From NCBI RefSeq assembly GCF_000454545.1, contig NZ_CM002139.1:1426395-1476341 (forward strand): DNA of 49,947 bases. Reading direction: 5' to 3'. Origin of the DNA: Xanthomonas cassavae CFBP 4642. GTDB taxonomy: Bacteria > Pseudomonadota > Gammaproteobacteria > Xanthomonadales > Xanthomonadaceae. The translations under genes and the position numbers were made by a program. Under the pieces are notes generated by a model. That model worked only from the letters and a program-made list of their open reading frames with translations, made no database searches and had not been told where the DNA came from. Shown here in pieces: positions 18,860-29,380 of the stretch. Position 1 is the stretch's first letter, and each line of letters begins with the position of its first letter.

Positions 18860-20223
18860 TGAACGACATGTCCCGCCAGGCCACGCGACTGGACGCCATC
18901 GGCGGCCGCTACGATCCGTGGCTGCTCGGGGCCGCGGTCACGCTCGCCTCGCTGGGCGTGGTGATGGTGGCTTCCAGCTCGATCGAGCTGGAGGCAAGCC
19001 CGTTCTATTACCTGACCCGCCACCTGCTGTTCCTGGGCGTCGGCATCGGGCTGGCCTTCTGGGCCATGCGTACCGAGCTCAAGACCATCGAGCAGCACAA
19101 CCAGATGCTGCTGCTGGGCTGCTTTGTCATGCTCATCATGGTGTTCGTGCCTGGCCTGGGCAGCACCGTCAACGGCGCCAAGCGCTGGATCAATCTGGGC
19201 GTGTCCAGATTCCAGGTGGTCGAGTCGGTCAAGGTGCTCTACATCATCTGGCTGGCCAGTTACCTGGTGCGCTTTCGCGACGAGGTCAACGCGACCTGGC
19301 AGGCCATGCTCAAGCCGGTGTTCGTGGTCGGTTTCCTGGTGGCCCTGCTGTTGCTGCAGCCGGACTTCGGTTCGTCGATGCTGCTGTTGAGCGTCACCGC
19401 CTGCATGCTGGTGCTGGGCGGAGCGCCGATCGGGCGCATCATCCTGCCGATCCTGCTGCTGCTGCCGGCGCTGGTGGCGCTGGTGATCTTCGAGCCGTAC
19501 CGCATGCGGCGCGTCACGTCCTTCATGGATCCGTGGGTCGATCAGCTCGGCTCGGGCTACCAGCTGTCCAACGCACTCATGGCCATCGGCCGTGGCCAGT
19601 GGATGGGCGTGGGCCTGGGCGCGTCGGTGCAGAAGCTCAACTACCTGCCCGAATCGCATACCGACTTCATCTTTTCGGTGATCGCCGAAGAACTGGGATT
19701 CATCGGCGTCTGCGGCGTAGTGGCCCTGTATGCACTGCTGGTCGGCCGGGCGTTCTGGCTGGGCATGCGCTGTGTGGAAATGAAGCGCCATTTCTCCGGC
19801 TACGTCGCCTTCGGTATCGGCCTGTGGGTGGCGATGCAGAGCTTCGTGTCGATCGGAGTGAACCTGGGGATTCTGCCAACCAAGGGCCTGACCCTGCCGC
19901 TGATTTCCTCCGGCGGTTCGTCGGTGCTGATGACCTGTGTGGCGATGGGCCTGCTGCTGCGGGTGTCCTATGAAATGGACCGCGCCGAGCGCCTGCGCAG
20001 CAAGTTGTCGCCACAGGGCGCGGGCGCTGCATCCGCCGAGCCGTCCGAACCCGCCGGCGAGCCGGAGCCACCCGCGCACGCGCCGCCGCCGCGCACACCG
20101 CAACGCGACACCGCTGCCGCCGCACCTGCTGCATCGGCGCCGGTCGCACCAGCGTCGGCGATCCTGCGCGGTACCAGCCGGATGCAGCCGCGCGTGGAAC
20201 CGACCTTCGGGAGGATTGCATGA
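18859..20223 (+). CDS. ftsW: Septal peptidoglycan polymerase FtsW
   Basis: SEDS-family glycosyltransferase working with FtsI, 454 residues. Ten hydrophobic segments are apparent. Family blocks include [42 protein letters not shown] and [16 protein letters not shown]. The last 75 or so residues are a Pro/Ala-rich cytoplasmic tail ([19 protein letters not shown]), longer than in E. coli. The start overlaps the mraY stop by one base and the stop overlaps murG as ATGA. Confidence 0.96.
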   Translation: MNDMSRQATRLDAIGGRYDPWLLGAAVTLASLGVVMVASSSIELEASPFYYLTRHLLFLGVGIGLAFWAMRTELKTIEQHNQMLLLGCFVMLIMVFVPGLGSTVNGAKRWINLGVSRFQVVESVKVLYIIWLASYLVRFRDEVNATWQAMLKPVFVVGFLVALLLLQPDFGSSMLLLSVTACMLVLGGAPIGRIILPILLLLPALVALVIFEPYRMRRVTSFMDPWVDQLGSGYQLSNALMAIGRGQWMGVGLGASVQKLNYLPESHTDFIFSVIAEELGFIGVCGVVALYALLVGRAFWLGMRCVEMKRHFSGYVAFGIGLWVAMQSFVSIGVNLGILPTKGLTLPLISSGGSSVLMTCVAMGLLLRVSYEMDRAERLRSKLSPQGAGAASAEPSEPAGEPEPPAHAPPPRTPQRDTAAAAPAASAPVAPASAILRGTSRMQPRVEPTFGRIA

Positions 20224-21485
20224 GCGTCTATGCGAATCCCGCGCAACAGCCCGCACATTCATGTGCGGAGACTCAACCTGTGATGATTCTGGCTGGCGGT
20301 ACCGGTGGACATATTTTCCCGGGCCTGGCCGTGGCCAAGGTGCTGCGCGCGCGCGGCGTGCCAGTGACCTGGCTGGGTGCCGACGGGGCGATGGAGACGC
20401 GACTGGTACCGCAGCACGCGATCCAGATCGACACGCTGGCCATCAGTGGCCTGCGTGGCAAGGGCGTGATCAAGTTGCTTGGCGCACCGGTGCGGGTGAT
20501 GCGCGCCGTGCGCGCCGCCGGTTTCGTGCTGCGCGAGCGCCAGCCGCGTGCGGTGATCAGTTTTGGTGGCTTTGCGGCTGGACCCGGTGGTCTGGCCGCG
20601 CGCCTGCTCGGCGTACCCTTGCTGGTGCACGAACAGAATCGCGCGCCCGGCATGACCAACAAGGTGCTGTCGCGCTTCGCGCGCCGCGTGCTGACCGGTT
20701 TTCCGGGCAGCTTCGCTGGCGAAGAAGCAGTGGGTAACCCGGTGCGCGCGGAAATCGCCGCGCTGCCGGATCCGGCGGTGCGTCTGGTGGGCCGCGGCGG
20801 CCCGGTGCGGGTGCTGGTGCTGGGCGGCAGCCAGGGCGCACGCGTACTCAATCAAGCCGTGCCGTCGGCGTTGGCCGCGCTCGGTCACCCGGACGTGCAG
20901 GTACGCCACCAGTGCGGTGAAAAGCTGCGCGGCGAAGCCGATGCGGCGTATGCGCAGGCCGGCGTCGATGCCAGCGTCGAACCCTTCATTGCCGACATGG
21001 CCGACGCCTATGCCTGGGCCGATCTGGTGGTGTGCCGTGCAGGCGCCTCCACGCTGGCCGAGCTATGCGCTGCCGGTGTCGGCAGCGTGCTGGTGCCCTT
21101 TGCCGCCGCCGTGGACGATCACCAGACCCGCAATGCCCAATACCTGGTCGGCGCGGACGCCGCCGTGTTGCTCAAGCAGGACGACAGCCTGCCGGTGCGC
21201 CTGCAGCAGGTCCTGCAGACCCTGCTCGCCGACCCCGCACGCCGCCTGTCGATGGCCCAAGCCGCCCGCACCCTGGCCAAGCCGGACGCTGCCGAGCGCA
21301 TTGCCGACATCATTCTTCAAGAAGCCGGCAGTGGGGATTCGGGATTGGGGATTCGTAACAAGCAAACGCACAAGCAGGACAGCATGCAGACATCCGTAAA
21401 TGGCGACCGTTCGGCGCAGTTGATCGCCACCAATCCCCAATCCCGAATTCCCAATCCCGGCACCTCAGCAGGAGGTGCTCAGTGA
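20220..21485 (+). CDS. murG: UDP-GlcNAc:lipid I N-acetylglucosaminyltransferase MurG
   Basis: Makes lipid II on the inner face of the membrane. It has 421 residues against about 360 in relatives. Motifs: [67 protein letters not shown] and AGASTLAEL. The conserved enzyme ends at about [12 protein letters not shown]. The next 50 residues ([12 protein letters not shown] to [10 protein letters not shown]) are translated palindromic repeat. The first 20 residues before [10 protein letters not shown] are also extra. The start overlaps ftsW and the stop overlaps murC. Confidence 0.95.
   Translation: MSVYANPAQQPAHSCAETQPVMILAGGTGGHIFPGLAVAKVLRARGVPVTWLGADGAMETRLVPQHAIQIDTLAISGLRGKGVIKLLGAPVRVMRAVRAAGFVLRERQPRAVISFGGFAAGPGGLAARLLGVPLLVHEQNRAPGMTNKVLSRFARRVLTGFPGSFAGEEAVGNPVRAEIAALPDPAVRLVGRGGPVRVLVLGGSQGARVLNQAVPSALAALGHPDVQVRHQCGEKLRGEADAAYAQAGVDASVEPFIADMADAYAWADLVVCRAGASTLAELCAAGVGSVLVPFAAAVDDHQTRNAQYLVGADAAVLLKQDDSLPVRLQQVLQTLLADPARRLSMAQAARTLAKPDAAERIADIILQEAGSGDSGLGIRNKQTHKQDSMQTSVNGDRSAQLIATNPQSRIPNPGTSAGGAQ
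21332..21460. repeat. GGGATTC palindromic element inside the murG 3' end
   Basis: Left arm GGGGATTCGGGATTGGGGAT; right arm CAATCCCCAATCCCGAATTC and on to AATCCCGG, with about 80 bases between. It is translated as the MurG tail and stops just before the AGGAGG ribosome-binding site of murC. Confidence 0.85.
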
Positions 21486-22915
21486 TCCGCCGTCTGCAGG
21501 ACAGTGGCGACCTGGTGCGTGCGTTCCCGCGCGTGCATTTCGTCGGTATCGGCGGCACAGGCATGAGCGGCATTGCCGAGGTCATGCTGACGCTGGGCTA
21601 CGAAGTCTCCGGTTCGGACAATGCCGATAACGCGGCCACGCGACGGCTGGCCAGGCTCGGTGCGCGCGTGATGCGCGGCCACTCGGCCGCCAACGTGCTC
21701 GGCACCGATTGCGTGGTGGTCTCCAGCGCGATTCGCGAAGACAACCCCGAGCTGATGGAAGCGCGCAGCCAGCGCATTCCGATCATGCCGCGTGCGGCGA
21801 TGCTGGCCGAGCTGATGCGCTTCCGTCGCGGCATCGCGGTGGCCGGCACGCACGGCAAGACCACCACCACCAGTCTGGCCGCGGCGGTACTGAGCGAAGG
21901 CGGCCTGGATCCGACCTTCGTCATCGGTGGCCAGCTGCTGGCCGCCGGTGCCAACGCCAAGCTCGGCGGTGGCCAGTGGCTGGTGGCCGAAGCCGACGAA
22001 AGCGACGGCAGCTTCCTGCGGCTGAATCCGTTGATGGCGGTGATCACCAATATCGATTCGGATCACCTGGAAAACTACGGCAACGATTTCGCCCGCGTGC
22101 AGGCCGCGTTTGCCGAATTCCTGCAGCGCCTGCCGTTCTATGGCCTGGCACTGCTGTGCATCGATGATCCGGAGGTGGCCGCGCTGGCCGGCAAGACGCC
22201 GCGTCACGTGATGAGCTACGGCATGAGCGAAAACGCCGACGTGCGCGCCGAAGATGTGGTGCAGGACGGCCCGCGCATGCGCTTCACCCTGCGCCTGCCC
22301 GAAGGCACCACCACGGCGGTGTCGCTGGCGTTGCCGGGCCGTCACAATGTACTCAACGCATTGGCCGCTGCCGCGATCGGTTGGCAGCTCGGCGTGGAGC
22401 CGCAGACCATTGCGCGCGCGCTGGAAAACTTCGCCGGTATCGGCCGCCGTTTCAACGATCTGGGCGAAGTCACCACCAGCAACGGCGCACGCGTGCGGGT
22501 GGTCGACGATTACGGCCATCACCCACGCGAGCTGGAAGCGGTGTTCGCCGCCGCCCGTGGCGGCTGGCCGGACAAGCGCTTGGTGGTGGCTTTTCAGCCT
22601 CACCGCTACAGCCGCACCCGCGATCAGTTCGACGCGTTTGCCGCGGTGCTCAGCACCGTGGATGCGCTGGTGCTGAGCGAAGTCTATCCCGCTGGCGAAG
22701 CACCGATTCCCGGTGCCGACTCGCGCGCACTGGCGCGTGCCATCCGTGCGCGCGGCCGTAGCGAACCGGTGGTGGTCGGGCAGATTGCCGGCCTGGCCGA
22801 AGTGCTGCCGGACGTGCTGCAGGACGGCGATCTGTTGCTGATGATGGGTGCTGGCGACATCGGCTATGTGGCGCAGCACATCATCAACAACGGATTTGTT
22901 GGAGAACAGGCATGA
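21482..22915 (+). CDS. murC: UDP-N-acetylmuramate-L-alanine ligase MurC
   Basis: First Mur ligase of the pathway, 477 residues. The Rossmann motif [11 protein letters not shown] is at the N-terminus, the ATP loop is [14 protein letters not shown], and other blocks are [30 protein letters not shown] and [11 protein letters not shown]. The GTG at 21482 overlaps the murG stop (GTGA) and has AGGAGG 8 bases upstream. The stop overlaps ddl by 4 bases. Confidence 0.97.
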   Translation: MIRRLQDSGDLVRAFPRVHFVGIGGTGMSGIAEVMLTLGYEVSGSDNADNAATRRLARLGARVMRGHSAANVLGTDCVVVSSAIREDNPELMEARSQRIPIMPRAAMLAELMRFRRGIAVAGTHGKTTTTSLAAAVLSEGGLDPTFVIGGQLLAAGANAKLGGGQWLVAEADESDGSFLRLNPLMAVITNIDSDHLENYGNDFARVQAAFAEFLQRLPFYGLALLCIDDPEVAALAGKTPRHVMSYGMSENADVRAEDVVQDGPRMRFTLRLPEGTTTAVSLALPGRHNVLNALAAAAIGWQLGVEPQTIARALENFAGIGRRFNDLGEVTTSNGARVRVVDDYGHHPRELEAVFAAARGGWPDKRLVVAFQPHRYSRTRDQFDAFAAVLSTVDALVLSEVYPAGEAPIPGADSRALARAIRARGRSEPVVVGQIAGLAEVLPDVLQDGDLLLMMGAGDIGYVAQHIINNGFVGEQA

Positions 22916-23868
22916 GTGCTGTCATCGCCAATGCCCGCACCGGCGACCCGGCCGCATTCGGCCGCGTTGCGGTGCTGCTCGGTGGCACCTCGTCCGAGCG
23001 TGAAGTCTCGTTGAACTCCGGCAGCAATGTGCTGGAAGCGCTGCGCGCACGCGGTGTTGATGCACAGCCGGTCGATGGCATTCCGGCATTGGCCCAGGCA
23101 TTGGTCGCACAGCAGTTCGATCGGGTCTTCAACGTGCTGCACGGCCATGACGGCGGCGGCGAAGACGGCATCGTGCAGGGCTTGATGGAAGCCTTCGGCA
23201 TCCCGTACACCGGCTCGGACGTGTTGGGTTCGGCCTTGAGCATGGACAAGATCCGCACCAAGCAGGTGTGGCTGTCGCTGGGCCTGAGCACGCCGCGCTA
23301 TGCGCGCCTGGCTGCCGGTGCCAGCGCCAACGACATTCACGCTGCCGCCCGGCAGATCGGCTTGCCGGTGATCGTCAAGCCGGCCAACGAAGGGTCCAGC
23401 GTCGGCGTCAGCCGCGTGTTCGACCAGGCACAGCTCGAAGAAGCGGTGACCCTGGCTGCGCGCTACGACGGCGCGCTGTTGATGGAGCAGCTGATCGAGG
23501 GCGATGAACTCACCGTGGCCGTGCTCGGCGACACCGCGCTGCCATCGATCCGCATCGTGCCCAAGGGGCAGTGGTACGACTACAACGCCAAATACATCGC
23601 CGAGGACACGCAGTATCTGTGCCCCGGCCTGGAAGGCGAGGCCGAGGCGCAGATCCGCCAGCTCGCCCTCGACGCCTTCCGTGCTGCCGGCTGCCGCGGC
23701 TGGGGCCGCGTGGACGTGATGCGCGATGGCAGCAGCGGCCAGCTGTATCTGCTCGAAGTGAACACCGCCCCGGGCATGACCAGCCACTCGCTGGTGCCCA
23801 AGGCCGCCCGCCAGCTCGGCATCGAGTTCGAAGAGCTGGTCTGGCGCGTGCTGGAGCAGACGCTATGA
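22912..23868 (+). CDS. ddlB: D-alanine-D-alanine ligase
   Basis: ATP-grasp enzyme making the D-Ala-D-Ala dipeptide used by MurF, 318 residues. Motifs: [60 protein letters not shown] and [20 protein letters not shown]. The overlap with murC (ATGA) suggests coupling. A repeat element starts 3 bases after the stop and fills the gap to ftsQ. Confidence 0.96.
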   Translation: MSAVIANARTGDPAAFGRVAVLLGGTSSEREVSLNSGSNVLEALRARGVDAQPVDGIPALAQALVAQQFDRVFNVLHGHDGGGEDGIVQGLMEAFGIPYTGSDVLGSALSMDKIRTKQVWLSLGLSTPRYARLAAGASANDIHAAARQIGLPVIVKPANEGSSVGVSRVFDQAQLEEAVTLAARYDGALLMEQLIEGDELTVAVLGDTALPSIRIVPKGQWYDYNAKYIAEDTQYLCPGLEGEAEAQIRQLALDAFRAAGCRGWGRVDVMRDGSSGQLYLLEVNTAPGMTSHSLVPKAARQLGIEFEELVWRVLEQTL

Positions 23869-23871
23869 CGC

Positions 23872-23975
23872 GGGGATTGGGGATTGGGGATTCGGGATTG
23901 GTGAACAGCGGCGCCATGCGCGCCTTTGCTGTTGCTGCTGCCGTGACGAATCTCCAATCCCCAATGCCGAATCCC
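23872..23975. repeat. GGGATTC palindromic element between ddlB and ftsQ
   Basis: Left arm GGGGATTGGGGATTGGGGAT continuing to TCGGGATTGG; right arm AATCTCCAATCCCCAATG then CCGAATCCC. This copy is intergenic, starting 3 bases after the ddlB stop and ending 17 bases before ftsQ. A small GCGCGCGGAGCGCGC palindrome follows at about 23975-23989. Confidence 0.85.
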
Positions 23976-23992
23976 GCGCGCGGAGCGCGCCA

Positions 23993-24820
23993 ATGAACGC
24001 CACCCTGCGCATCCTGGCCTGGTTGCTCGCGGTGGCGCTGGTTGCGCTGCCGGTGGTGGCTGTGCTCAACGGCTGGGTCGGTGCCGAGCGCTGGCCGTTG
24101 GCGAAGTTGCGGGTGTCCGGCGACTTCAAGCGGGTGCCGGCCGAGGAGTTGCGCGCAGTGGTGCTGCCGTATGCGCGCGCAGGCTTTTTTGCGGTGAAGC
24201 TGCAGAACGCGCAGGACGCCATCGCGCGCCTGCCGTGGGTGGAAAGCGCGCAGGTGCGCAAGCGCTGGCCGGACGTGCTGGAAGTGCGCGTGACCGAGCA
24301 TAAACCGTTCGCGCGCTGGGGCACCGACCGCATGTTGTCCGAGCAGGGCCGGTTGTTCCGCAGCCCGCCGTTGCTCAAGGATTTCAAGTTGCCGCAACTC
24401 GGCGGCCCTGACAGCAAGACCCAGGACGTGGTGGCGCTCTACAACGAGTCGCGCGCGCTGTTCGCGCCGACCGGGCTGGATGTGGAGCGCCTGGAAATGG
24501 ACGCGCGCGGCAGCTGGTCGCTGGGCCTGAGCAACGGCGTGCAGATCGTGATCGGCCGCGACGATGCGCGCTCCCGCCTGCAGCGCTTCGCCCACGTGCT
24601 GCCGCAACTGGCCGACCCGCAGCGCCCGATCATACGCGCCGACCTGCGCTATACCAATGGATTTACCGTTGAACGGCAGCGATTGGAGAGTGGGGATTCG
24701 GGATTGGAAAAAGCGCAGCCCCGGCATCGCGCAGCACCTTCCGCACCTCCCGTCGCCCTGGCACTTCCGCGTTTTTCCAATCCCGTATCCCGAATCTCGA
24801 ATCCCGGCTTTAAGACATGA
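23993..24820 (+). CDS. ftsQ: Cell division protein FtsQ
   Basis: Bitopic division protein of 275 residues that recruits FtsL/FtsB and FtsW/FtsI. A membrane helix lies at about residues 4-26 (ILAWLLAVALVALPVVAVL). A POTRA domain follows (LAKLRVSGDFKRVPAEELRA to VRVTEHKPFARWG), then the FtsQ beta domain ending near RADLRYTNGFTVERQ. The last 45 or so residues (LESGDSGLEK to SRISNPGFKT) are translated repeat with no counterpart in the family. The stop overlaps the ftsA start by 4 bases. Confidence 0.93.
   Translation: MNATLRILAWLLAVALVALPVVAVLNGWVGAERWPLAKLRVSGDFKRVPAEELRAVVLPYARAGFFAVKLQNAQDAIARLPWVESAQVRKRWPDVLEVRVTEHKPFARWGTDRMLSEQGRLFRSPPLLKDFKLPQLGGPDSKTQDVVALYNESRALFAPTGLDVERLEMDARGSWSLGLSNGVQIVIGRDDARSRLQRFAHVLPQLADPQRPIIRADLRYTNGFTVERQRLESGDSGLEKAQPRHRAAPSAPPVALALPRFSNPVSRISNPGFKT
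24691..24808. repeat. GGGATTC palindromic element inside the ftsQ 3' end
   Basis: Left arm GGGGATTCGGGATTGG; right arm CCAATCCCGTATCCCGAATC then TCGAATCCCGG. It is read in frame as the FtsQ tail and stops 9 bases before the ftsA ATG. Confidence 0.85.
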
Positions 24821-26052
24821 ACCGCAAAGGCGACAAATCCCTCATCGTTGGACTGGACATCGGCACCTCCAAGGTCGTCGCGCTGGTCGGCGAATACTCG
24901 CCCGGCAATCCGATCGAAGTGATCGGCATCGGTTCGCATGAATCGCGCGGTCTCAAGCGCGGCGTGGTGGTGGACATCGAGTCCACCGTGCAGTCGATCC
25001 AGCGCGCGGTGGAAGAGGCCGAGCTGATGGCCGGTTGCGAGATCCGCTCGGTGTACGCGTCGATTTCCGGCAACCACGTGCAGTGCAAGAACTCGCCCGG
25101 CATCGTGCCGATTCGCGATGGCGAAGTGACCTGGAGCGATCTGGAGCGTGTGCTCGATGCGGCCAAGGCCGTGGCCATTCCGGCCGACCAGCGCATCCTG
25201 CATGCGATCCCGCGCGAGTACGTGCTGGACGATTCGCAGGAAGGCATCCGCAATCCGGTCGGCATGACCGGCGTGCGCCTGGAGGTGCATGCGCACCTGG
25301 TGGTGTGCGCGCAGTCGGCCGCCGCCAATATCACCAAGTGCGTGCAGAAGTGCGGCCTGCAGGTCGACGATCTGGTGCTGTCGTCGCTGGCATCGTCAGT
25401 CGCAGTGCTGACTGCCGACGAACGCGAGCTGGGCGTGGTGCTGGTGGACATCGGCGCCGGCACCACCGATCTGGCGGTGTATGTGCAGGGCGCGATCTGC
25501 CACACCGCTTCGTTGCCGATCGCCGGCGACCATGTCACCAACGACATCGCGCACATGCTGCGCACGCCCACGCCGGAAGCCGAGCAGATCAAGGTCCGCT
25601 ACGCCTGCGCGCTGGCGCAGCTGGCGACGGCCGAAGAGAGCATCCAGGTGCCATCGGTGGGCGACCGCCCGCCGCGCCGCATGCCGCGCCACGCGCTCGC
25701 GCAGGCGGTGCAGGGCCGTTATGAAGAAATCTTCGAAATGGTGCAGGCCGAACTGCGCCGCTCCGGCTTCGAAGAAATGGTGCGCGCCGGCATGGTGCTC
25801 ACCGGCGGCGCCTCGAAGATGGAAGGCGTGGTGGAACTGGCCGAAGAAATGCTGCAGATGCCGGTGCGCGTGGGCATCCCCCAGCACGTCACCGGCCTGG
25901 GCGAAGTCGTCGGCAACCCGGTACACGCCTCCGGCGTGGGCCTGCTGCTGATGGGCAGTCAGATCGAACATCCGCGCCGCCCGTCGATCCCGACCGGACG
26001 CGCGGGCAGCTTGTTCAAGAAATTGAAGAACTGGTATCGCGGGGAATTCTGA
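24817..26052 (+). CDS. ftsA: Cell division protein FtsA
   Basis: Actin-like ATPase that tethers FtsZ to the membrane, 411 residues. The phosphate-1 motif is GLDIGTSKVVALVGE, phosphate-2 is LVDIGAGTTDLAVY and the adenosine motif is VLTGGASKMEGVVELAEE. The C-terminal amphipathic membrane helix is GSLFKKLKNWYRGEF. The ATG overlaps the ftsQ stop (ATGA). It is followed by a 308-base gap before ftsZ, the largest in the cluster. Confidence 0.97.
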   Translation: MNRKGDKSLIVGLDIGTSKVVALVGEYSPGNPIEVIGIGSHESRGLKRGVVVDIESTVQSIQRAVEEAELMAGCEIRSVYASISGNHVQCKNSPGIVPIRDGEVTWSDLERVLDAAKAVAIPADQRILHAIPREYVLDDSQEGIRNPVGMTGVRLEVHAHLVVCAQSAAANITKCVQKCGLQVDDLVLSSLASSVAVLTADERELGVVLVDIGAGTTDLAVYVQGAICHTASLPIAGDHVTNDIAHMLRTPTPEAEQIKVRYACALAQLATAEESIQVPSVGDRPPRRMPRHALAQAVQGRYEEIFEMVQAELRRSGFEEMVRAGMVLTGGASKMEGVVELAEEMLQMPVRVGIPQHVTGLGEVVGNPVHASGVGLLLMGSQIEHPRRPSIPTGRAGSLFKKLKNWYRGEF

Positions 26053-26057
26053 GGGGC

Positions 26058-26343
26058 TGGGATTCGGGAGTTGGGATTCGGGATTGGCAAGAGCAAGAAC
26101 AAGAGCGAAAGGCAAAGCGGCGGCGGTTGCGAAGATTAAGTAGAGAGCGGCGAGCAGGTAGGCGGTAAAATTATTTGCAGGCATTGCGTCGAGGAGTAGG
26201 TGACACGAGCCGTGGAGCGCAACAGCGAATCTACGGCCCCGGCACACGAATCCCGACTTTCAAACAACAACACTCGCCGTGATGCGGAGTAGGGCAGGGG
26301 CCAGCGCTTTTACGAATCCCCAATCCCCACTCCCCAATCCCGG
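26058..26343. repeat. Palindromic element in the ftsA-ftsZ gap
   Basis: Left arm GGGATTCGGGAGTTGGGATT on to CGGGATTGG at 26059-26087. An internal ACGAATCCCGAC occurs at about 26246, and the right arm ACGAATCCCCAATCCCCACT on to CCCAATCCCGG ends at 26343. The gap holds no gene. TAAAAT at 26166-26171 is a weak candidate -10 for an ftsZ promoter; no good -35 is seen. AGGA before the ftsZ ATG is the ribosome-binding site. Confidence 0.7.
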
Positions 26344-26360
26344 CTCAAGAGGACACTGAC

Positions 26361-27605
26361 ATGGCACATTTCGAACTGATTGAAAAAATGGCTCCCAACG
26401 CGGTCATCAAGGTCGTTGGCGTGGGCGGCGGTGGCGGTAATGCCGTCGCGCACATGGTCAACACCAATGTCGATGGCGTGGAATTCATCACCGCCAACAC
26501 CGACTCGCAGGCGATCAAGAACTGCGGCGCCAAGCTGCAGCTGCAGCTCGGCACCAACGTCACCAAGGGCCTGGGCGCAGGCGCGAATCCGGAAGTCGGC
26601 CGTCAGGCGGCGCTGGAAGATCGCGAGCGCATCATGGACGCGCTGCAGGGTGCGGACATGGTGTTCATCACCGCCGGCATGGGCGGCGGCACCGGTACCG
26701 GTGCTGCACCGGTCGTTGCGCAGCTGGCCAAGGAAATGGGCATCCTGACCGTGGCCGTGGTCACCAAGCCGTTCCCGTTCGAAGGCCGTCGCCGCATGCA
26801 GGTCGCGCTCAAGGGCATCGAGGAACTGAGCCAGCATTGCGACTCGCTGATCACCATTCCCAATGAAAAGCTGATCACCGTGCTGGGCCGCAACGCCACC
26901 ATGATCCAGGCGTTCCGCGCCGCCAACGACGTGCTGCAGGGCGCGGTGCAGGGCATCGCCGACCTGATCGTGCGTCCGGGCCTGATCAACGTCGACTTCG
27001 CCGACGTGCGCACCGTGATGTCGGAAATGGGCCTGGCCATGATGGGCACCGGGTCGGCACGCGGCGACGATCGCGCGCAGGCCGCCGCCGAAGCCGCCAT
27101 CCAGAACCCGCTGCTGGACGATGTGAATCTGGCCGGCGCCAACGGCATCCTGGTCAACATCACCGCCGGCCCGGACTTCACCATGTCCGAGTTCGACGAG
27201 ATCGGCCGCACCATCGAAGCGTTCGCCTCGGAAGACGCGACCGTGGTCGTCGGCACCGTGTTGGACCCGGACATGCAGGACGAAGTGCGCGTGACCGTAG
27301 TCGCCACCGGCCTGAACCGTGCGGTCGCCCGTCAGACCCAGCGTCCGGACCAGCGCGCGCCGATTAAGCTGGTGCGCAATGCCACCACCGGCCAGCCGGA
27401 ATTCGGCGACTTCGACACCAGCAACGGCGACGCGGTGTCCAAGGCGGTCGGCGGCAGCATGGGCCTGGGCCTGCGTCGTCCGAGCAGCGATTCGGTCGGC
27501 AGCAGCGCTGGCAACCAAAACAGCGGCGGTGCTTCGGCGCCGGCAGCCGATCTGCCCAACGACTACCTGGATATCCCGGCGTTCCTGCGCCGCCAGGCCG
27601 ACTGA
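26361..27605 (+). CDS. ftsZ: Cell division protein FtsZ
   Basis: Tubulin-like GTPase forming the Z-ring, 414 residues. Nucleotide-binding motifs: [13 protein letters not shown], the tubulin signature [13 protein letters not shown], and the T7-loop region [11 protein letters not shown]. After a variable linker rich in Ser/Gly/Asn, the C-terminal peptide [14 protein letters not shown] is the docking site for FtsA and other partners. A hairpin terminator follows at 27686. Confidence 0.98.
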   Translation: MAHFELIEKMAPNAVIKVVGVGGGGGNAVAHMVNTNVDGVEFITANTDSQAIKNCGAKLQLQLGTNVTKGLGAGANPEVGRQAALEDRERIMDALQGADMVFITAGMGGGTGTGAAPVVAQLAKEMGILTVAVVTKPFPFEGRRRMQVALKGIEELSQHCDSLITIPNEKLITVLGRNATMIQAFRAANDVLQGAVQGIADLIVRPGLINVDFADVRTVMSEMGLAMMGTGSARGDDRAQAAAEAAIQNPLLDDVNLAGANGILVNITAGPDFTMSEFDEIGRTIEAFASEDATVVVGTVLDPDMQDEVRVTVVATGLNRAVARQTQRPDQRAPIKLVRNATTGQPEFGDFDTSNGDAVSKAVGGSMGLGLRRPSSDSVGSSAGNQNSGGASAPAADLPNDYLDIPAFLRRQAD

Positions 27606-27685
27606 CGGGCGCCGGCTGCGTCGCCACGGTGGCGCAGCCCGTCCAGCCCGGCGATTGCGTCGGGTCTGCCATGCCATGTCCTTTC

Positions 27686-27715
27686 TGCCGGATCGGTCGC
27701 GATCCGGCAGCTTTT
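27686..27715 (+). terminator. Intrinsic terminator after ftsZ
   Basis: TGCCGGATCG pairs perfectly with CGATCCGGCA around a 4-base loop and is followed by GCTTTT. It lies 80 bases after the ftsZ stop and ends the dcw transcript before lpxC. Confidence 0.8.
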
Positions 27716-27760
27716 GCAGTGGCGTGACCGCTGGGTTTCGCCTCGTCACGCGTAACTTGT

Positions 27761-27766
27761 TAAAAT
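27761..27766 (+). promoter_or_regulatory. Candidate -10 of an lpxC promoter
   Basis: TAAAAT in an A/T-rich patch 70 bases before lpxC and downstream of the ftsZ terminator, so lpxC needs its own promoter about here. The -35 is not clear. Confidence 0.35.
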
Positions 27767-27835
27767 TCGGCTAACCTCACCGAATTAGACAGCCTGTTCA
27801 GCGTCTGTCTGCATTGCTCCCCCAGACTTCGTCCT

Positions 27836-28747
27836 ATGACCCAGCAACGCACTCTCAAGAACACCATTCGCGCCACCGGCGTCGGCCTGCACAGTGGCGA
27901 CAAGGTGTACATGACGCTACGACCGGCCCCGGTCGATCATGGCGTGGTGTTCCGGCGCGTGGACCTGGAGCCGGTGGTCGAAGTCCCCGCCGATGCCGAG
28001 CTGGTCACCGAGACCACGCTGTGCACCGGCCTGACCTGTAACGGCGCCAAGATCCAGACGGTCGAGCACCTGATGTCGGCGCTGGCCGGGTTGGGTGTGG
28101 ACAACGTCATCGTCGAGCTGTCCTCGGCCGAGTTGCCGATCATGGACGGCTCGTCCGGCCCATTCGTGTTCCTGCTGCAGTCGGCAGGCATCGTCGAGCA
28201 GAACAAGGCCAAGCGCTTCATCCGCATCAAGCAGCCGGTGGAAGTGCGCGAGGGCGACAAGATCGCGCGCTTCGAGCCGTACGAGGGCTACAAGCTCGGC
28301 TTCACCATCGAATTCAATCACCCGATGATCCCGGCCAAGCAGTCGCGCCAGGAAATCGAGTTCTCCACCTCGGCCTACGTCAAGGAAATCTCGCGCGCGC
28401 GCACCTTCGGTTTCATGCGCGATCTGGAGTACATGCGCGAGCGCAACCTGGGCCTGGGCGGCTCGATGGACAATGCCATCGTGCTGGACGAGTTCCGCGT
28501 GCTCAACGAGGACGGCCTGCGCTATACCAACGAATTCGTCCGCCACAAGATCCTGGACGCCATCGGCGACCTGTATCTGGCTGGCGGTGCCATCCTGGGT
28601 GCCTATGAAGGCTTCAAATCCGGGCATGCGCTCAACAACAAGCTGGTGCGCGCGCTGCTGGCGGACCAGAGCGCCTGGGAATGGGTCAGCTTTGCCGAGG
28701 GCGCCGAGCCGCCACCGGTCACCTACGCCAGCCCCGTCTACGCCTGA
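27836..28747 (+). CDS. lpxC: UDP-3-O-acyl-N-acetylglucosamine deacetylase LpxC
   Basis: Zinc enzyme for the committed step of lipid A synthesis, 303 residues. Motifs: [11 protein letters not shown] at the N-terminus, the zinc-ligand motif [52 protein letters not shown] and the second zinc motif [15 protein letters not shown]. The position right after ftsZ is standard for gammaproteobacteria. It confirms an LPS-making Gram-negative. Confidence 0.97.
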   Translation: MTQQRTLKNTIRATGVGLHSGDKVYMTLRPAPVDHGVVFRRVDLEPVVEVPADAELVTETTLCTGLTCNGAKIQTVEHLMSALAGLGVDNVIVELSSAELPIMDGSSGPFVFLLQSAGIVEQNKAKRFIRIKQPVEVREGDKIARFEPYEGYKLGFTIEFNHPMIPAKQSRQEIEFSTSAYVKEISRARTFGFMRDLEYMRERNLGLGGSMDNAIVLDEFRVLNEDGLRYTNEFVRHKILDAIGDLYLAGGAILGAYEGFKSGHALNNKLVRALLADQSAWEWVSFAEGAEPPPVTYASPVYA

Positions 28748-28933
28748 TGTCGGGGAATGCCGCAGTCGGCGTTCGAAGTGTGAACTGCGTCGGATTACCG
28801 GCCCGTTCTTAACTTTTATTTAAGACTTCTCTAACTCCTGCGTGGCTGAGGCCCGCTAGGATGCGTCGGGTCGTGCGCGGTCTTCGCAATTCTTTCACGC
28901 TGCGGCGGCCGCTTCGCACCAGCGGCGCGGTGC

Positions 28934-29380
28934 TCACCGTTTGGTGGGTGGAACATCCTGCAGGGAGGCCAGCGCATCGCGCAGACCTCTGTGCGTGGCC
29001 TCCGAGACGGGGCGCGGACGCTCGCGATTCTGCTGCATTGGGGAATGCAGCGGGGTGGTAGTGGTCTTGATGGTCACTGCGGTGGCCTTCAGTCCGATGG
29101 ATCGGGCGGCATCCAGTAATTGGGTCTCGGCAAGTCGCAATTTGGCATGCCAGACAGGTGAATCAACCAGAAAAACGAGCTGTTCGTCTCTGACATTGGC
29201 CAGCCGGCAACGGGTGGCCAGATGAGGCGGTAACAGGGGGCGCAACTGTCGGTCCAGCGCATCGAGCCACAACGCTCGGCGCAAGGGGTCGCCAGCCTTT
29301 TCACCCAACGCGGCCTCGATGGCCGGTTGTGGGACGGAAGGGTTGCGTGCGTTGGACTTGGGCTTGGACATGACACTCAT
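28934..29380 (-). CDS. dciA: DciA-like DUF721 protein
   Basis: A 148-residue (or 145, from the ATG at 29371) protein of the DUF721 family. The core segment ALWLDALDRQLRPLLPPHLATRCRLANVRDEQLVFLVDSPVW matches the family's conserved beta-alpha domain. DciA is the replicative-helicase loader or operator in bacteria lacking DnaC. The gene stands between lpxC and secA. Its start codon abuts the start of the divergent M23 peptidase gene, so there is no intergenic DNA for separate promoters. Confidence 0.8.
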   Translation of the reverse strand: MSVMSKPKSNARNPSVPQPAIEAALGEKAGDPLRRALWLDALDRQLRPLLPPHLATRCRLANVRDEQLVFLVDSPVWHAKLRLAETQLLDAARSIGLKATAVTIKTTTTPLHSPMQQNRERPRPVSEATHRGLRDALASLQDVPPTKR

